Both the position numbers and the translations under genes were made by a program. A model generated the notes under the pieces. It made no database searches, was not told the DNA's origin, and saw only the letters and a program-made list of their open reading frames with translations. Shown here piece by piece: positions 21,928 to 30,744 of a stretch of DNA of 64,000 nucleotides. Position 1 is the stretch's first letter, and every line of letters starts with the position of its first letter. The stretch is from an uncultured Paracoccaceae bacterium (lineage in GTDB: Bacteria; Pseudomonadota; Alphaproteobacteria; Rhodobacterales; Rhodobacteraceae): assembly GCA_945952025.1 (NCBI GenBank), contig CAMFGW010000014.1:1-64000 (forward strand), given 5' to 3'.

Positions 21928-21952
21928 CCGGCCCGCCCGAGCGGCAGGCCGG
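21928..21952. terminator. Possible bidirectional terminator hairpin
   Basis: CCGGCC (21928-21933) can pair with GGCCGG (21947-21952) around a 13-base loop, in the 40-base gap between convergent glmM and the cytochrome gene. There is no T-run on either side, so intrinsic termination is only suggested. Confidence 0.35.
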
Positions 21953-21962
21953 GGTCTAGAGG

Positions 21963-22568
21963 CTAGCCGATGTCGCCCTCTTCGGGCGGCCGCTTCGTTC
22001 CGGTCACCATCGCCCGGACCAGGTTTTCGCGGTGGCGCAGGCTCGCCAGGGCGACGCCCGCGAGGTGCAGAAGGACCAGCACCAGAACGCCCTTTGCGAT
22101 CAGGCCGTGAACCTCGGCCAGCGCGTCATCGCCATACCAAGCGTCGGTATACATCATCCAGCCGGTCACGCCGAGCGCCGCCACGCCCGTCATCAGCGCG
22201 ATCACCATAGCCCCGCCCGCCGGATTGTGGCCGATATGGCGCGCTTCGGTTCCGCGCAGGATGTCGCGGAGATAGGCGATGATGGCGCGTGGATGGCGGA
22301 CGAAGTCCGCAAAGCGCGCGTGGCCTGTGCCTGCGACGCCCCAGATGATGCGGGTGGCGATCAGCCCCGTCGCCACATAGCCCGCCCACATGTGCAGCGC
22401 CTCGACCTGGTTGGCGCTGAACCAGGCGGTGGCGAACGAGGCGACCAGGCTCCAGTGGAAAAGCCGCACGACGGGGTCCCAGACGCGCGCCGCATCGCTC
22501 GCGCCGCGCGCGTCGGGACGGGTGGCGGGATCAGCCCTCACCGGCTTCGGCATTGGCAACGGGCTCAA
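21963..22568 (-). CDS. Cytochrome b561-family membrane protein
   Basis: This 201-residue integral membrane protein is of the cytochrome b/b6/Ni-hydrogenase b type. The typical first helix follows VWDPVVRLFHWSLVASFA (heme-ligand-type His), then VEALHMWAGYVATGLIATRI with a second His, RHPRAIIAYLRDI, GWMMYTDAWYG, and LVLLHLAGVALASLRHRENL with a late His pair. It probably passes electrons in the inner membrane. The predicted start lies inside the preceding PepSY gene (38-base overlap), so the two are likely coupled. Confidence 0.88.
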   Translation of the reverse strand: MSPLPMPKPVRADPATRPDARGASDAARVWDPVVRLFHWSLVASFATAWFSANQVEALHMWAGYVATGLIATRIIWGVAGTGHARFADFVRHPRAIIAYLRDILRGTEARHIGHNPAGGAMVIALMTGVAALGVTGWMMYTDAWYGDDALAEVHGLIAKGVLVLVLLHLAGVALASLRHRENLVRAMVTGTKRPPEEGDIG

Positions 22569-22815
22569 GCGTTTCGGCGTTGAAGCCGAATGTGCCCTTC
22601 TTGCCCTTCGCGTCGATCGTGTAGGCCTCGTAGCAGCCCTTTTCGGTCTTGATCTTCTTCACCGTCAGCCCGTCCCCCTTCAGCTTGGCCTCAAGCGCCG
22701 ACTGCGGCTGGAATTTCGACGCGGGCGAGGTCGAGCAGGTGGCGGTGGCGCTGGCGGCAAGCACCGGGCCAGTGACCAGCGCGGCGGCACTGGCAAGAAG
22801 AAGGGCGCGAAACAT
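22531..22815 (-). CDS. Small secreted PepSY-domain protein
   Basis: This 94-residue protein has a signal peptide (MFRALLLASAAALVTGPVLA) and one PepSY-like unit: LEAKLKGDGLTVKKIKTEKG, CYEAYTIDAKGKKGTF and FNAETLEPVAN. Such proteins often accompany b-type cytochromes, and here the cytochrome b561 gene overlaps its 3' end. A periplasmic accessory role for the cytochrome is inferred from this pairing. Confidence 0.82.
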   Translation of the reverse strand: MFRALLLASAAALVTGPVLAASATATCSTSPASKFQPQSALEAKLKGDGLTVKKIKTEKGCYEAYTIDAKGKKGTFGFNAETLEPVANAEAGEG

Positions 22816-22995
22816 CTTTGGTCTCCGTGGTTGCGGACGGTTGTCCGGCGGGTGGAAGGCCGCCTCTGCGGCTGCATCGGCCGGGCCTTGGGCGTCGGTA
22901 ACGCGCCAAGCTGACGCGAGGCTGAAGTGGGGGCGGGTGCGCCCGGACTTTCACGAAGAGGTGATAGGGGGCGGTCTGAAGCCCCCCGGGGGGGG

Positions 22996-23880
22996 CTAGA
23001 ACAGCCGCCGCGCCTGGCCGAAAAGCAGGATGGCGGTGCCTGCAACCGCGCTCATCAGCACCGCCGCCAGCGCGGGCACGGCCACTGGCCACCCCGCCAT
23101 GATCGGCAAAAGAGGCGCCAGCACCAGCGGGTGTATGAGGTAGACCGGCATCGCCACCCAGCCGATCCAGCGCGTCAGGGCGGTCGAGGGGGCCGTCACG
23201 CTCAGCGCGGTGACGGTCGCGGCAACGGCCAGCGGTATCCGCAGCGGCAGGGCGGCATCGAGCCACCAGCTTAAGACCGTTCCGATGCAGGCCGCGGCCA
23301 GCAGCCACAGGTAGCGGACCCGGCTGCCGTTCGTGCCGCGAAGTGCAAGGCCCATGCCCACCGAACCAAGTGCCGCGCCCCATTCGGACCAGGGATGATC
23401 GAGGTCCAGCCGGGCGATGGCGACCGAAAGCGGCAGGGCCACGCCCGACAGGGCAAGCGCAACCGCAAAGCCCGCCGAAGAGGTCAGATCAATGAGGCTT
23501 TCGATCAGGCCCAGCACCAGAAGGCACAGAAAGGCGAAGGGCAGGAACCACAGATGCAGCGCGGTCCCGGTCAGGACCATCCAGGGCTCAAATTCAGTCG
23601 CCAGCGGGACGCCGCCCACAATGGCCTGGGCCAATTTGGCCACGCCGTAGATCGCGGACCAGAACAGCCAGGGCCGCAAGAGGCGGTCGGCGCGGGCGGC
23701 AATCGTCAGGCCGACAGGCGGCTTCAGGCCGGGCGCATAGTAAAACAGCAGAAGAAAGAAGACCGTCAGGCCAGCCAGGGCCAGATCCGCCCCCGGCGCA
23801 TGGGCGTGAAACCATACGATTCCGACGACCGCCAGACCGCGTAGCAGATCCACGGAACCATTGCGCGCACCTTGGGCCAT
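22996..23880 (-). CDS. Acyltransferase 3-like multi-pass membrane protein
   Basis: This 294-residue protein has about ten hydrophobic helices and the acyltransferase-3/OpgC-type opening SVDLLRGLAVVGIVWFHAHA, where the histidine after the first helix is the family's catalytic-type residue, followed by an arginine-rich ARADRLLRPWLFW. Family members O-acetylate or succinylate extracellular sugars; the target is unknown. The ATG at 23880 is chosen over a TTG at 23892. A GC-rich palindrome (22981-22996) sits across the stop. Confidence 0.8.
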   Translation of the reverse strand: MAQGARNGSVDLLRGLAVVGIVWFHAHAPGADLALAGLTVFFLLLFYYAPGLKPPVGLTIAARADRLLRPWLFWSAIYGVAKLAQAIVGGVPLATEFEPWMVLTGTALHLWFLPFAFLCLLVLGLIESLIDLTSSAGFAVALALSGVALPLSVAIARLDLDHPWSEWGAALGSVGMGLALRGTNGSRVRYLWLLAAACIGTVLSWWLDAALPLRIPLAVAATVTALSVTAPSTALTRWIGWVAMPVYLIHPLVLAPLLPIMAGWPVAVPALAAVLMSAVAGTAILLFGQARRLF

Positions 23881-23949
23881 TACGCGTCCCAACCAACCGA
23901 CGACACGGCACTAGATGCGGCAACTGCCCGGTTTGGCAAGGGTCTTTGG

Positions 23950-23980
23950 GGCGGCGGCCCCTTTGGCCGGGGCCGCCGCC
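23950..23980 (-). terminator. Strong GC hairpin after ilvC
   Basis: A perfect 12-bp stem, GGCGGCGGCCCC with GGGGCCGCCGCC around a seven-base loop, lies 13 bases after the ilvC stop on the minus strand. There is no following T-run, so it may block exonucleases or aid termination rather than be a classical intrinsic terminator. Confidence 0.5.
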
Positions 23981-23992
23981 TTGCAGGATGGA

Positions 23993-25108
<1,116 letters not shown>

Positions 25109-25140
25109 TCATTCGCCAATGTGGAGCTGAGAAAAATTTC

Positions 25141-25599
25141 ATGCGTCTGGACGATGCGGATCGGCGGTTGCTGCGCCAGATGATGGCTGACCCGGCACTC
25201 GGCACCGCTGACCTGGCCGAACGGGCGGGGCTGACGCCGGCGACGGCCTGGCGGCGGGTCGAGAGGCTGGGGGCGGCCGGTATCCTCAAGGGCCGGCACG
25301 CGGTCGTCGACTGGCGCGCGCTTGGCTGGGCGGTCGAGGTGTCGATGCGCTTCACGCTCGACAAGACCGAGCCGCGGGCCTTCGACGCCTTCCTCGCGGC
25401 CGCGCGCGAGGTGCCGGAGGTCATTGAAATCCAGACGTTCCTTGGCCGGGTCGACGTGCGCCTGTCGATCATCGCCCGCGACATGGGCCATTATCAGGAG
25501 ATCTATCGCGACCGGATCCTGACCCTGCCGCATATCGCGGACATCGAGGCCCTGATGCTCGTCTCGACCATCAAGGACAGCGCGAGCCTGCCGCTATGA
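25141..25599 (+). CDS. Lrp/AsnC-family transcriptional regulator (first of tandem pair)
   Basis: This 152-residue regulator has an N-terminal winged helix-turn-helix (DDADRRLLRQMMADPALGTA, then LAERAGLTPATAWRRVERL) and a C-terminal RAM ligand-binding domain (VEVSMRFTLDKTEPRAF, VIEIQTFLGRVDVRLSI). The ATGA overlap with the next gene implies the two paralogues are made together and could heteromerise. The 125-base divergent spacer with ilvC contains AT-rich inverted segments suitable for Lrp-type binding, but no consensus site was identified. Confidence 0.9.
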   Translation: MRLDDADRRLLRQMMADPALGTADLAERAGLTPATAWRRVERLGAAGILKGRHAVVDWRALGWAVEVSMRFTLDKTEPRAFDAFLAAAREVPEVIEIQTFLGRVDVRLSIIARDMGHYQEIYRDRILTLPHIADIEALMLVSTIKDSASLPL

Positions 25600-26054
25600 T
25601 CGCGCTCGACGATCTGGACCGGGCGATCCTCAGGGCGCGGGTCGCGGACGCGACGGAAAGTGCGGGTGCCATCGGGCGGCGGCTCGGCCTGTCGCAGCCC
25701 GCGACCTGGCGGCGCCTGCGGCGGCTCGAGGCGGCGGGGGTCCTGCGCGGCGAGCGGCTGGCGCTTGATGCGGCGGCGCTGGGGTTCGGCGTCACGGTTT
25801 TTCTGGGGGTGAAGCTCGCGACCAAGGGGCGCGTGAGCCTTGAGGATTTCGAGCGCGCGGTGACGGCCATCCCAGAGGTGCAGATGGTGCAGCATGTGCT
25901 TGGCGTCTACGACTACCGGCTGCGGGTCGTCGCCCGCGACATCGCGGATTTCGAGCGTGTCCTGCGGCGGCGGATCATGACCCTGCCGGGCGTCGGCGAT
26001 GTCGAGGCGAACGTGCTGTTGAGCGAGGAGCGTCGTCCCGGGCCCTTGGGCTGA
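25596..26054 (+). CDS. Lrp/AsnC-family transcriptional regulator (second of tandem pair)
   Basis: Also 152 residues, with the same layout as the preceding gene: wHTH ALDDLDRAILRARVADATES and GRRLGLSQPATWRRLRRLEA, then a RAM domain with VQMVQHVLGVYDYRLRVVA. The pair probably arose by duplication and diverged. The start overlaps the previous stop by four bases. A class V aminotransferase follows after 68 bases with its own strong ribosome site. Confidence 0.9.
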   Translation: MIALDDLDRAILRARVADATESAGAIGRRLGLSQPATWRRLRRLEAAGVLRGERLALDAAALGFGVTVFLGVKLATKGRVSLEDFERAVTAIPEVQMVQHVLGVYDYRLRVVARDIADFERVLRRRIMTLPGVGDVEANVLLSEERRPGPLG

Positions 26055-26122
26055 CCCGTCGCTTCCGCTTTGCCTTTGGCCCGGCGCTGCACTACGCCTG
26101 TTCCAACAAGGAGGAGGACAGG

Positions 26123-27253
26123 ATGCCCGCACTATTGCCCAACATCGACCCCGAGGGGCTCGAGGAGTTTTCGGTGGTCTTTACCGACCGCTCGCTGAAC
26201 CACATGAGCGCGGCCTTCCAGAGCGTGATGCGCGATGTCTCGGGCATGCTGGCCGAGGTCTACAAGGCTGACGCGGTGGCGCTGGTTCCGGGCGGCGGCA
26301 CCTACGCGATGGAGGCAGTAGCGCGGCAGTTCACGAGCGGCCAGCGGGCGCTGATCGTGCGGAATGGCTGGTTCTCCTTCCGCTGGACGCAGATTTTCGA
26401 GATGGGCGGCTTTGCGGGCGAAACGCAGGTCGCCATGGCCCGCCGGTCTGGAAACGAGCCGCAGGCGCCCTTCGCACCCGCGCCGATCGAAGAGGTGGTC
26501 GCGAAGATCGCCGAGGTGCGGCCCGACGTGGTCTTTGCGCCCCATGTCGAAACCGCGTCCGGCATGATCCTGCCTGACGATTACCTGAAGGCGCTGGCGC
26601 GCGCCGCGCATGATGTGGGCGCGCTTTTCGTCCTTGACTGCATCGCCTCGGGCTGCGTCTGGGTCGACATGAAGGCGGTGGGCGTCGATGTGCTGATCAC
26701 GGCCCCGCAGAAGGGGTGGTCGGCCTCACCCTCGGCCGGGCTCGTCATGTTCTCGGACGCGGCGCTGAAGCGGATGGAGGCGACGACCTCGTCCAGCTTC
26801 GCGCTCGACCTGAAGAAATGGCGTGCGATCATGGCGGCCTATGAGGCGGGCGGGCATGCCTATCACGCGACGATGCCGACGGATGCGATCCGCGCCTTCC
26901 GCGACACGATGCAAGAGACGAAGGCCTACGGCTTTGACCGCCTGCGCGACGCGCAATGGCGGCTTGGGAACGCGGTCCGGGCAGAGCTCGCGTCGCGCGG
27001 CATCCGCTCGGTTGCGGCCGAGGGGTTTGGCGCGCCGGGCGTCGTGGTCAGCTACACCGACGATCCCGACATCCAGAACGGCAAGAAGTTCGTGGCCCAG
27101 GGCGTCCAGATCGCGGCCGGCGTGCCCTTGCAGGTCGGCGAGGGTGAGGGCTACCGCAGCTTCCGCCTGGGGCTTTTCGGCCTCGACAAGCTTTACGATG
27201 TCGACGGCACGGTGGCGCGCATCCGCCGGGCGCTGGACGCCGCCGGGCTCTGA
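26123..27253 (+). CDS. Class V PLP aminotransferase (alanine/serine-glyoxylate type)
   Basis: This 376-residue enzyme has VALVPGGGTYAMEAVARQF, VVFAPHVETASGM, FVLDCIASGCVWVDM (PLP-binding Asp), the Schiff-base lysine near 196 in TAPQKGWSASPSAGL, and the C-terminal YRSFRLGLFGLDKL. These features fit the alanine-glyoxylate/serine-pyruvate aminotransferase branch; the exact amino donor is not deducible. AAGGAGGAGGACAGG precedes the ATG, predicting high expression. Confidence 0.87.
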   Translation: MPALLPNIDPEGLEEFSVVFTDRSLNHMSAAFQSVMRDVSGMLAEVYKADAVALVPGGGTYAMEAVARQFTSGQRALIVRNGWFSFRWTQIFEMGGFAGETQVAMARRSGNEPQAPFAPAPIEEVVAKIAEVRPDVVFAPHVETASGMILPDDYLKALARAAHDVGALFVLDCIASGCVWVDMKAVGVDVLITAPQKGWSASPSAGLVMFSDAALKRMEATTSSSFALDLKKWRAIMAAYEAGGHAYHATMPTDAIRAFRDTMQETKAYGFDRLRDAQWRLGNAVRAELASRGIRSVAAEGFGAPGVVVSYTDDPDIQNGKKFVAQGVQIAAGVPLQVGEGEGYRSFRLGLFGLDKLYDVDGTVARIRRALDAAGL

Positions 27254-27310
27254 GGGGTCGCAAAGCGCGGTCGCTTCCCGGTATGGTGATGCCCTGAAAG
27301 GGGGGGCAGA

Positions 27311-28129
27311 ATGAACCAGGTTGCACAGCACTACGCCGAACGCGGTCGCCTGCTGGACCGCATCGCCGAGGGTCTTGCCCGGACCGGCAAGACGCTCGAC
27401 GGTGCGACGACCGGGGATCTGGCGCCGGTCGACGAGTTTCACATCCGCGGCCGCAAGGCGACGCTGGAGCTGGCAGAGGGCCTTCGGCTTTCCGCCAGCT
27501 CGCGGGTTCTTGACCTGGGATCGGGTCTTGGCGGCCCGGCCCGGACGCTGGCCGAGGTCCATGGCTGCCACGTCACCGGAATCGACCTGACGCCCGAGTT
27601 TTGCGAGGTGGCGACGGTCCTGAGCGACCGGATAGGGCTGTCGGACCGGGTAACCTTTATCGAAGGCGATGCGACCGACCTGCCCTTCGGCGACGCGACG
27701 TTCGATGCCGCGATGACCATCCATGTGGCCATGAACATCGCGGCCAAGCACCGGCTCTATGCCGAGGCGCGCCGGGTCCTGAAACCGGGCGGGCGCTTTG
27801 CCGTCTATGACATCATGCAGGGCGACGGGGGCGACATCCTTTACCCGGTGCCCTGGGCGCGCGATGCCGCGATCAGCTTCGTCGTCCCCCCGGACGAGGT
27901 CGAAGCGCTGTTGATCGCCGCGGGGTTCAAGGTGCTGGAGCGCCGGGATTCGAGCGAGGAGAGCATCGCCTGGTTCAAGGCGCTGGCCGATGAAAGCGCG
28001 CGGAACGGGCCGCCGCCCCTGTCGCTGGCCGCGATCCTGGGCGAGGGACGCAAGGAGATGGTGCGCAATCAGGTCGTGAACCTGGCCGAACGTCGGACCC
28101 GCACCGTCGCCTTCCTGTGCGAGGCCTAG
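27311..28129 (+). CDS. Class I SAM-dependent methyltransferase
   Basis: This is a 272-residue methyltransferase. Motif I is VLDLGSGLGGPARTLAE (about 77-93), the acidic loop is CHVTGIDLTPEFCEVA, motif II-like FIEGDATDLPFGDATFDAAM, and motif III RVLKPGGRFAVYDIMQ. The pattern resembles the sarcosine/glycine and sterol-type small-molecule methyltransferases (UbiE-like clan), and the substrate is unknown. An AGGGGGG site precedes the ATG. Its stop overlaps the convergent monooxygenase gene by four bases. Confidence 0.85.
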   Translation: MNQVAQHYAERGRLLDRIAEGLARTGKTLDGATTGDLAPVDEFHIRGRKATLELAEGLRLSASSRVLDLGSGLGGPARTLAEVHGCHVTGIDLTPEFCEVATVLSDRIGLSDRVTFIEGDATDLPFGDATFDAAMTIHVAMNIAAKHRLYAEARRVLKPGGRFAVYDIMQGDGGDILYPVPWARDAAISFVVPPDEVEALLIAAGFKVLERRDSSEESIAWFKALADESARNGPPPLSLAAILGEGRKEMVRNQVVNLAERRTRTVAFLCEA

Positions 28130-29319
28130 CGCGTCCCGAGTCCAGCCTTCATCAGCGTCGTCCTGACCGGCTTCAGCGAGTAAAGCGCGTTCAGCGCCCC
28201 GGCGCGCAGGTCGCGCAGCGGGCGGGGCGACAGCATCGAGGTGCGGTTCAGAAGGTCGATGCCCGCCACCCGCGCCGCGACATCGGGCCAGCGGGCGCGC
28301 TGGTAGGCGTCGAGCATGGCGCGGTCGCCCAGCCGGTCGGGCGCGGCGCGGGCCAGGTCCAGAAGGCAGCGCAGGTCGCCAAGCGACATGTTCAGCCCCT
28401 GCGCGCCGATCGGCGGCACGACATGGGCGGCCTCGGCCATCAGCGCGGTGCGCTCGGCCGTAAAGCGGTCCGCGATGCGGGCGATGATCGGCCAGACTGA
28501 CCGGCGGGTGGCGAGCGTCAGGGGGCCATAAAGCCCGGCGCTGCGCTCGGTCATCTCTGCCTCGAACTCCGGGACCGGCAGGGCGGCGAGGCGCGCGATC
28601 TCCGGCCCCTCGGCCATCCAGACGATGGCGGACGAGGGCTGGCCGTCGCGGTCGGGCAGGGGGACGAGGGTGAAGGGGCCGCCCGTGCGGTGCACCTCGG
28701 TCGAGATGTTGTCGTGCGGGCGGTCGTGGGTCACGGCGAAGGCCAGCGCCTTCTGGCCGTAGCGGAAGGTGCGGGCACCGATGCCGAGGGCCGCGCGGAC
28801 CGGGCTGTCGCGCCCGTCGGCGGCGATCAAGAGGCGCGCGGTCAGCCGGCTGCCGTCGGTCAGGGCGACGCGCGCCTCGTCAGTGCGGGTCAGGACGGAT
28901 GTCGTGCCGACGCCCGCGCGGAAGGTGACGTTTGGCAAGGTGGCAAGGCGCGCGACCAGTTCGCGCTTCAGAAGCCAGTTCGGGAAGTTCCAGCCGAAGG
29001 GCGCGTCCGACAGGTCGGCCGCATCGAAATCGCGCACGAGGCGCGGCTCGGCCCGTGCGCCGCCCGCGTCGACGATCCGCATGATCTTCAGCGCCGCGCC
29101 ATGGGGGGCGAGCGCGTCCCAGAGGCCCGCCTCGGCCAGAAGTCCTTGCGCCGGTTGCAGGAATGCCGTCGTGCGCAAGTCGGCGCGGTCGTGGTCGGCG
29201 TCGGTCACCGGGGGGGCGGGGTCGACGCAGGTGACGCGGAAGCCCGCCGCGCCGAAGGCCGCCGCCGCGGTGAGCCCCGCGACGCCGCCGCCGGAAATCA
29301 GGATGTCTGTATCGGTCAT
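28126..29319 (-). CDS. UbiH/UbiF/Coq6-family FAD monooxygenase
   Basis: This 397-residue flavoprotein hydroxylase likely acts on the aromatic ring in ubiquinone synthesis. It has the dinucleotide motif DILISGGGVAGLTAAAAFGA, the middle ARLLIAADGRDSPVR (DG motif) and the distal FAD motif ALMAEAAHVVPPIGAQGLNM, where family members usually have GDAAH and this one has EAAH. The hydroxylated position cannot be assigned; alphaproteobacteria often use UbiL or UbiM types. It precedes a HAD nucleotidase on the same strand in map order. Confidence 0.88.
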   Translation of the reverse strand: MTDTDILISGGGVAGLTAAAAFGAAGFRVTCVDPAPPVTDADHDRADLRTTAFLQPAQGLLAEAGLWDALAPHGAALKIMRIVDAGGARAEPRLVRDFDAADLSDAPFGWNFPNWLLKRELVARLATLPNVTFRAGVGTTSVLTRTDEARVALTDGSRLTARLLIAADGRDSPVRAALGIGARTFRYGQKALAFAVTHDRPHDNISTEVHRTGGPFTLVPLPDRDGQPSSAIVWMAEGPEIARLAALPVPEFEAEMTERSAGLYGPLTLATRRSVWPIIARIADRFTAERTALMAEAAHVVPPIGAQGLNMSLGDLRCLLDLARAAPDRLGDRAMLDAYQRARWPDVAARVAGIDLLNRTSMLSPRPLRDLRAGALNALYSLKPVRTTLMKAGLGTR

Positions 29320-29361
29320 GGGGCCAGTCTATCGGCTTCGGCGCGCGCGCGCAAAGGCAGC

Positions 29362-30009
29362 TCAGGCGGCAATGCGCCGCAGGAAGTCGGCCAGGTTGGC
29401 GGTCCGGTGGTTGATGTGAGCCGCATCGTCGGGGGATGCAGCGACATGGACCGTCTGAAGCCCCATGGCGTGCGGAACGGCCAGGTTTCGCGCGTCATCC
29501 TCGAACATCGCCGCCCTGTCGCGGGCAAAGCCGTCGCGGGCAAAGACGGCTTCGAAGGCCGCCTGGTCGGGCTTGGGGTGAAACCCGGCATGTTCGATGC
29601 CGTAGACCGCGTCGAAAAGGCCGGCGAGGCCCCGCGCCTCGATCACCCGGCGGGCGTAGGGGGCGTCGGCGTTGGTGTAGATGATGCGGCGGCCCGGAAG
29701 GGCGGCGATGGCCGCGCGCAGGTCCGGGTCGGGCTGAAGGGGCGCGAAGTCGATGTCATGAACTTCTGCCAGGTAGGGCAGGGGATCGACGCCATGTTCG
29801 CGCATCAGCCCCGCCAGCGTCGTGCCGTGCGCCGCCCAATAGTGCGCGCGCAGGCGGTCGGCCTCGGCCCGGTCGAGCCCAAGGGTGCGCATGACATAGG
29901 CCGTCATCTTCGCCTCGATCTGGTCGAAAAGCCGCATGTGCGGGGGGTAGAGAGTGTTGTCCAGGTCGAAGACCCAGGTCGTCACATGGCTGAAGGGGCT
30001 GGCGGGCAT
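29362..30009 (-). CDS. HAD pyrimidine 5'-nucleotidase (SDT1-like)
   Basis: This is a 215-residue HAD hydrolase. Motif I is VFDLDNTLYPPH (D15, D17), motif II IIYTNAD, the motif III lysine is in HAGFHPKPD, and motif IV is MFEDDARNL. The sequence LDNTLYPPHMRLFDQIEAKM is characteristic of the pyrimidine 5'-nucleotidase/SDT1 group, suggesting UMP/CMP dephosphorylation. The ATG at 30009 follows AAAGGACC; the longer open frame upstream runs over the divergent GntR gene and is not used. Confidence 0.88.
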   Translation of the reverse strand: MPASPFSHVTTWVFDLDNTLYPPHMRLFDQIEAKMTAYVMRTLGLDRAEADRLRAHYWAAHGTTLAGLMREHGVDPLPYLAEVHDIDFAPLQPDPDLRAAIAALPGRRIIYTNADAPYARRVIEARGLAGLFDAVYGIEHAGFHPKPDQAAFEAVFARDGFARDRAAMFEDDARNLAVPHAMGLQTVHVAASPDDAAHINHRTANLADFLRRIAA

Positions 30010-30111
30010 CGGCGGTCCTTTGGGAACGGTGCCCACTGTCCCATGGGAGCGAGGGCTGGACAAGGGACCGGGCCCGACCCTAGGGTCTGCGCTCGGACGG
30101 AGGCCCGCGCG

Positions 30112-30744
30112 ATGCAGAAAGATGCCTATACGCTGATCGTCGAGGCGATCGAGCAGGGGGACTACCGGCCGGGCGACAGGCTGGTCGAGGCGGACCTTGC
30201 CGACCGGTTCGGCGTGTCGCGGACGCCGGTGCGCGAGGCGCTGCAGCGGCTCGAGACGCAGTCGATGCTGGCGCGCGACGGGCGTTCGCTGATCGTCGCC
30301 TCGCTCGACCACAACCAGCTGGCCGAGCTTTACGTGGTGCGGACCGAGCTTGAAGGCCTTGCCGCCCGGCTCGCGGCCAAGCATGCGAGCCCGGAAGAGG
30401 TGCGGGTCCTGGTCTCGATGCTCGAGGAGGACCGCGCGCATCTTGACGACCCCGAGGCGATGGCGCGGGCGAACAAGCGCTTTCACCGCCAGATCCACCT
30501 GGCCTCGCACAACCGCTTCCTGGTCGGCCAGCTTGATCTGGTCCATCGGTCGATGGCTTTGCTCGCCACCACCTCGCTTGCGGCCGTCGGCCGGGCAGAG
30601 GCGGCGCTTGATGAGCATCGCGCGATTGTCGAAGCGATCGGGTCGGGGTCGGGCGAGGCGGCGCAGGAGGCCTTGCGCGCCCATATCTCAAAAGCCTTCG
30701 AAACTCGGCTGAAACTCGACAATGGGGCGCTGAAGCGCCGCTAG
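30112..30744 (+). CDS. GntR-family regulator (FadR/FCD type)
   Basis: This 210-residue regulator has an N-terminal winged helix (IVEAIEQGDYRPGDRLVEAD, then LADRFGVSRTPVREALQRLE) and an all-helical FCD ligand domain (VVRTELEGLAARLAA, FHRQIHLASHNRFL, LDEHRAIVEAI). The ATG at 30112 begins the conserved HTH; the frame upstream is open but reads through the divergent HAD gene. The effector is unknown. The 3' end overlaps the convergent glycosyltransferase by 57 bases. Confidence 0.9.
   Translation: MQKDAYTLIVEAIEQGDYRPGDRLVEADLADRFGVSRTPVREALQRLETQSMLARDGRSLIVASLDHNQLAELYVVRTELEGLAARLAAKHASPEEVRVLVSMLEEDRAHLDDPEAMARANKRFHRQIHLASHNRFLVGQLDLVHRSMALLATTSLAAVGRAEAALDEHRAIVEAIGSGSGEAAQEALRAHISKAFETRLKLDNGALKRR

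Noticed and set aside
28690-30111. Long in-frame extension upstream of the GntR gene
   Set aside because: It reads antisense through the monooxygenase and HAD genes; the regulator domain starts at the ATG 30112.
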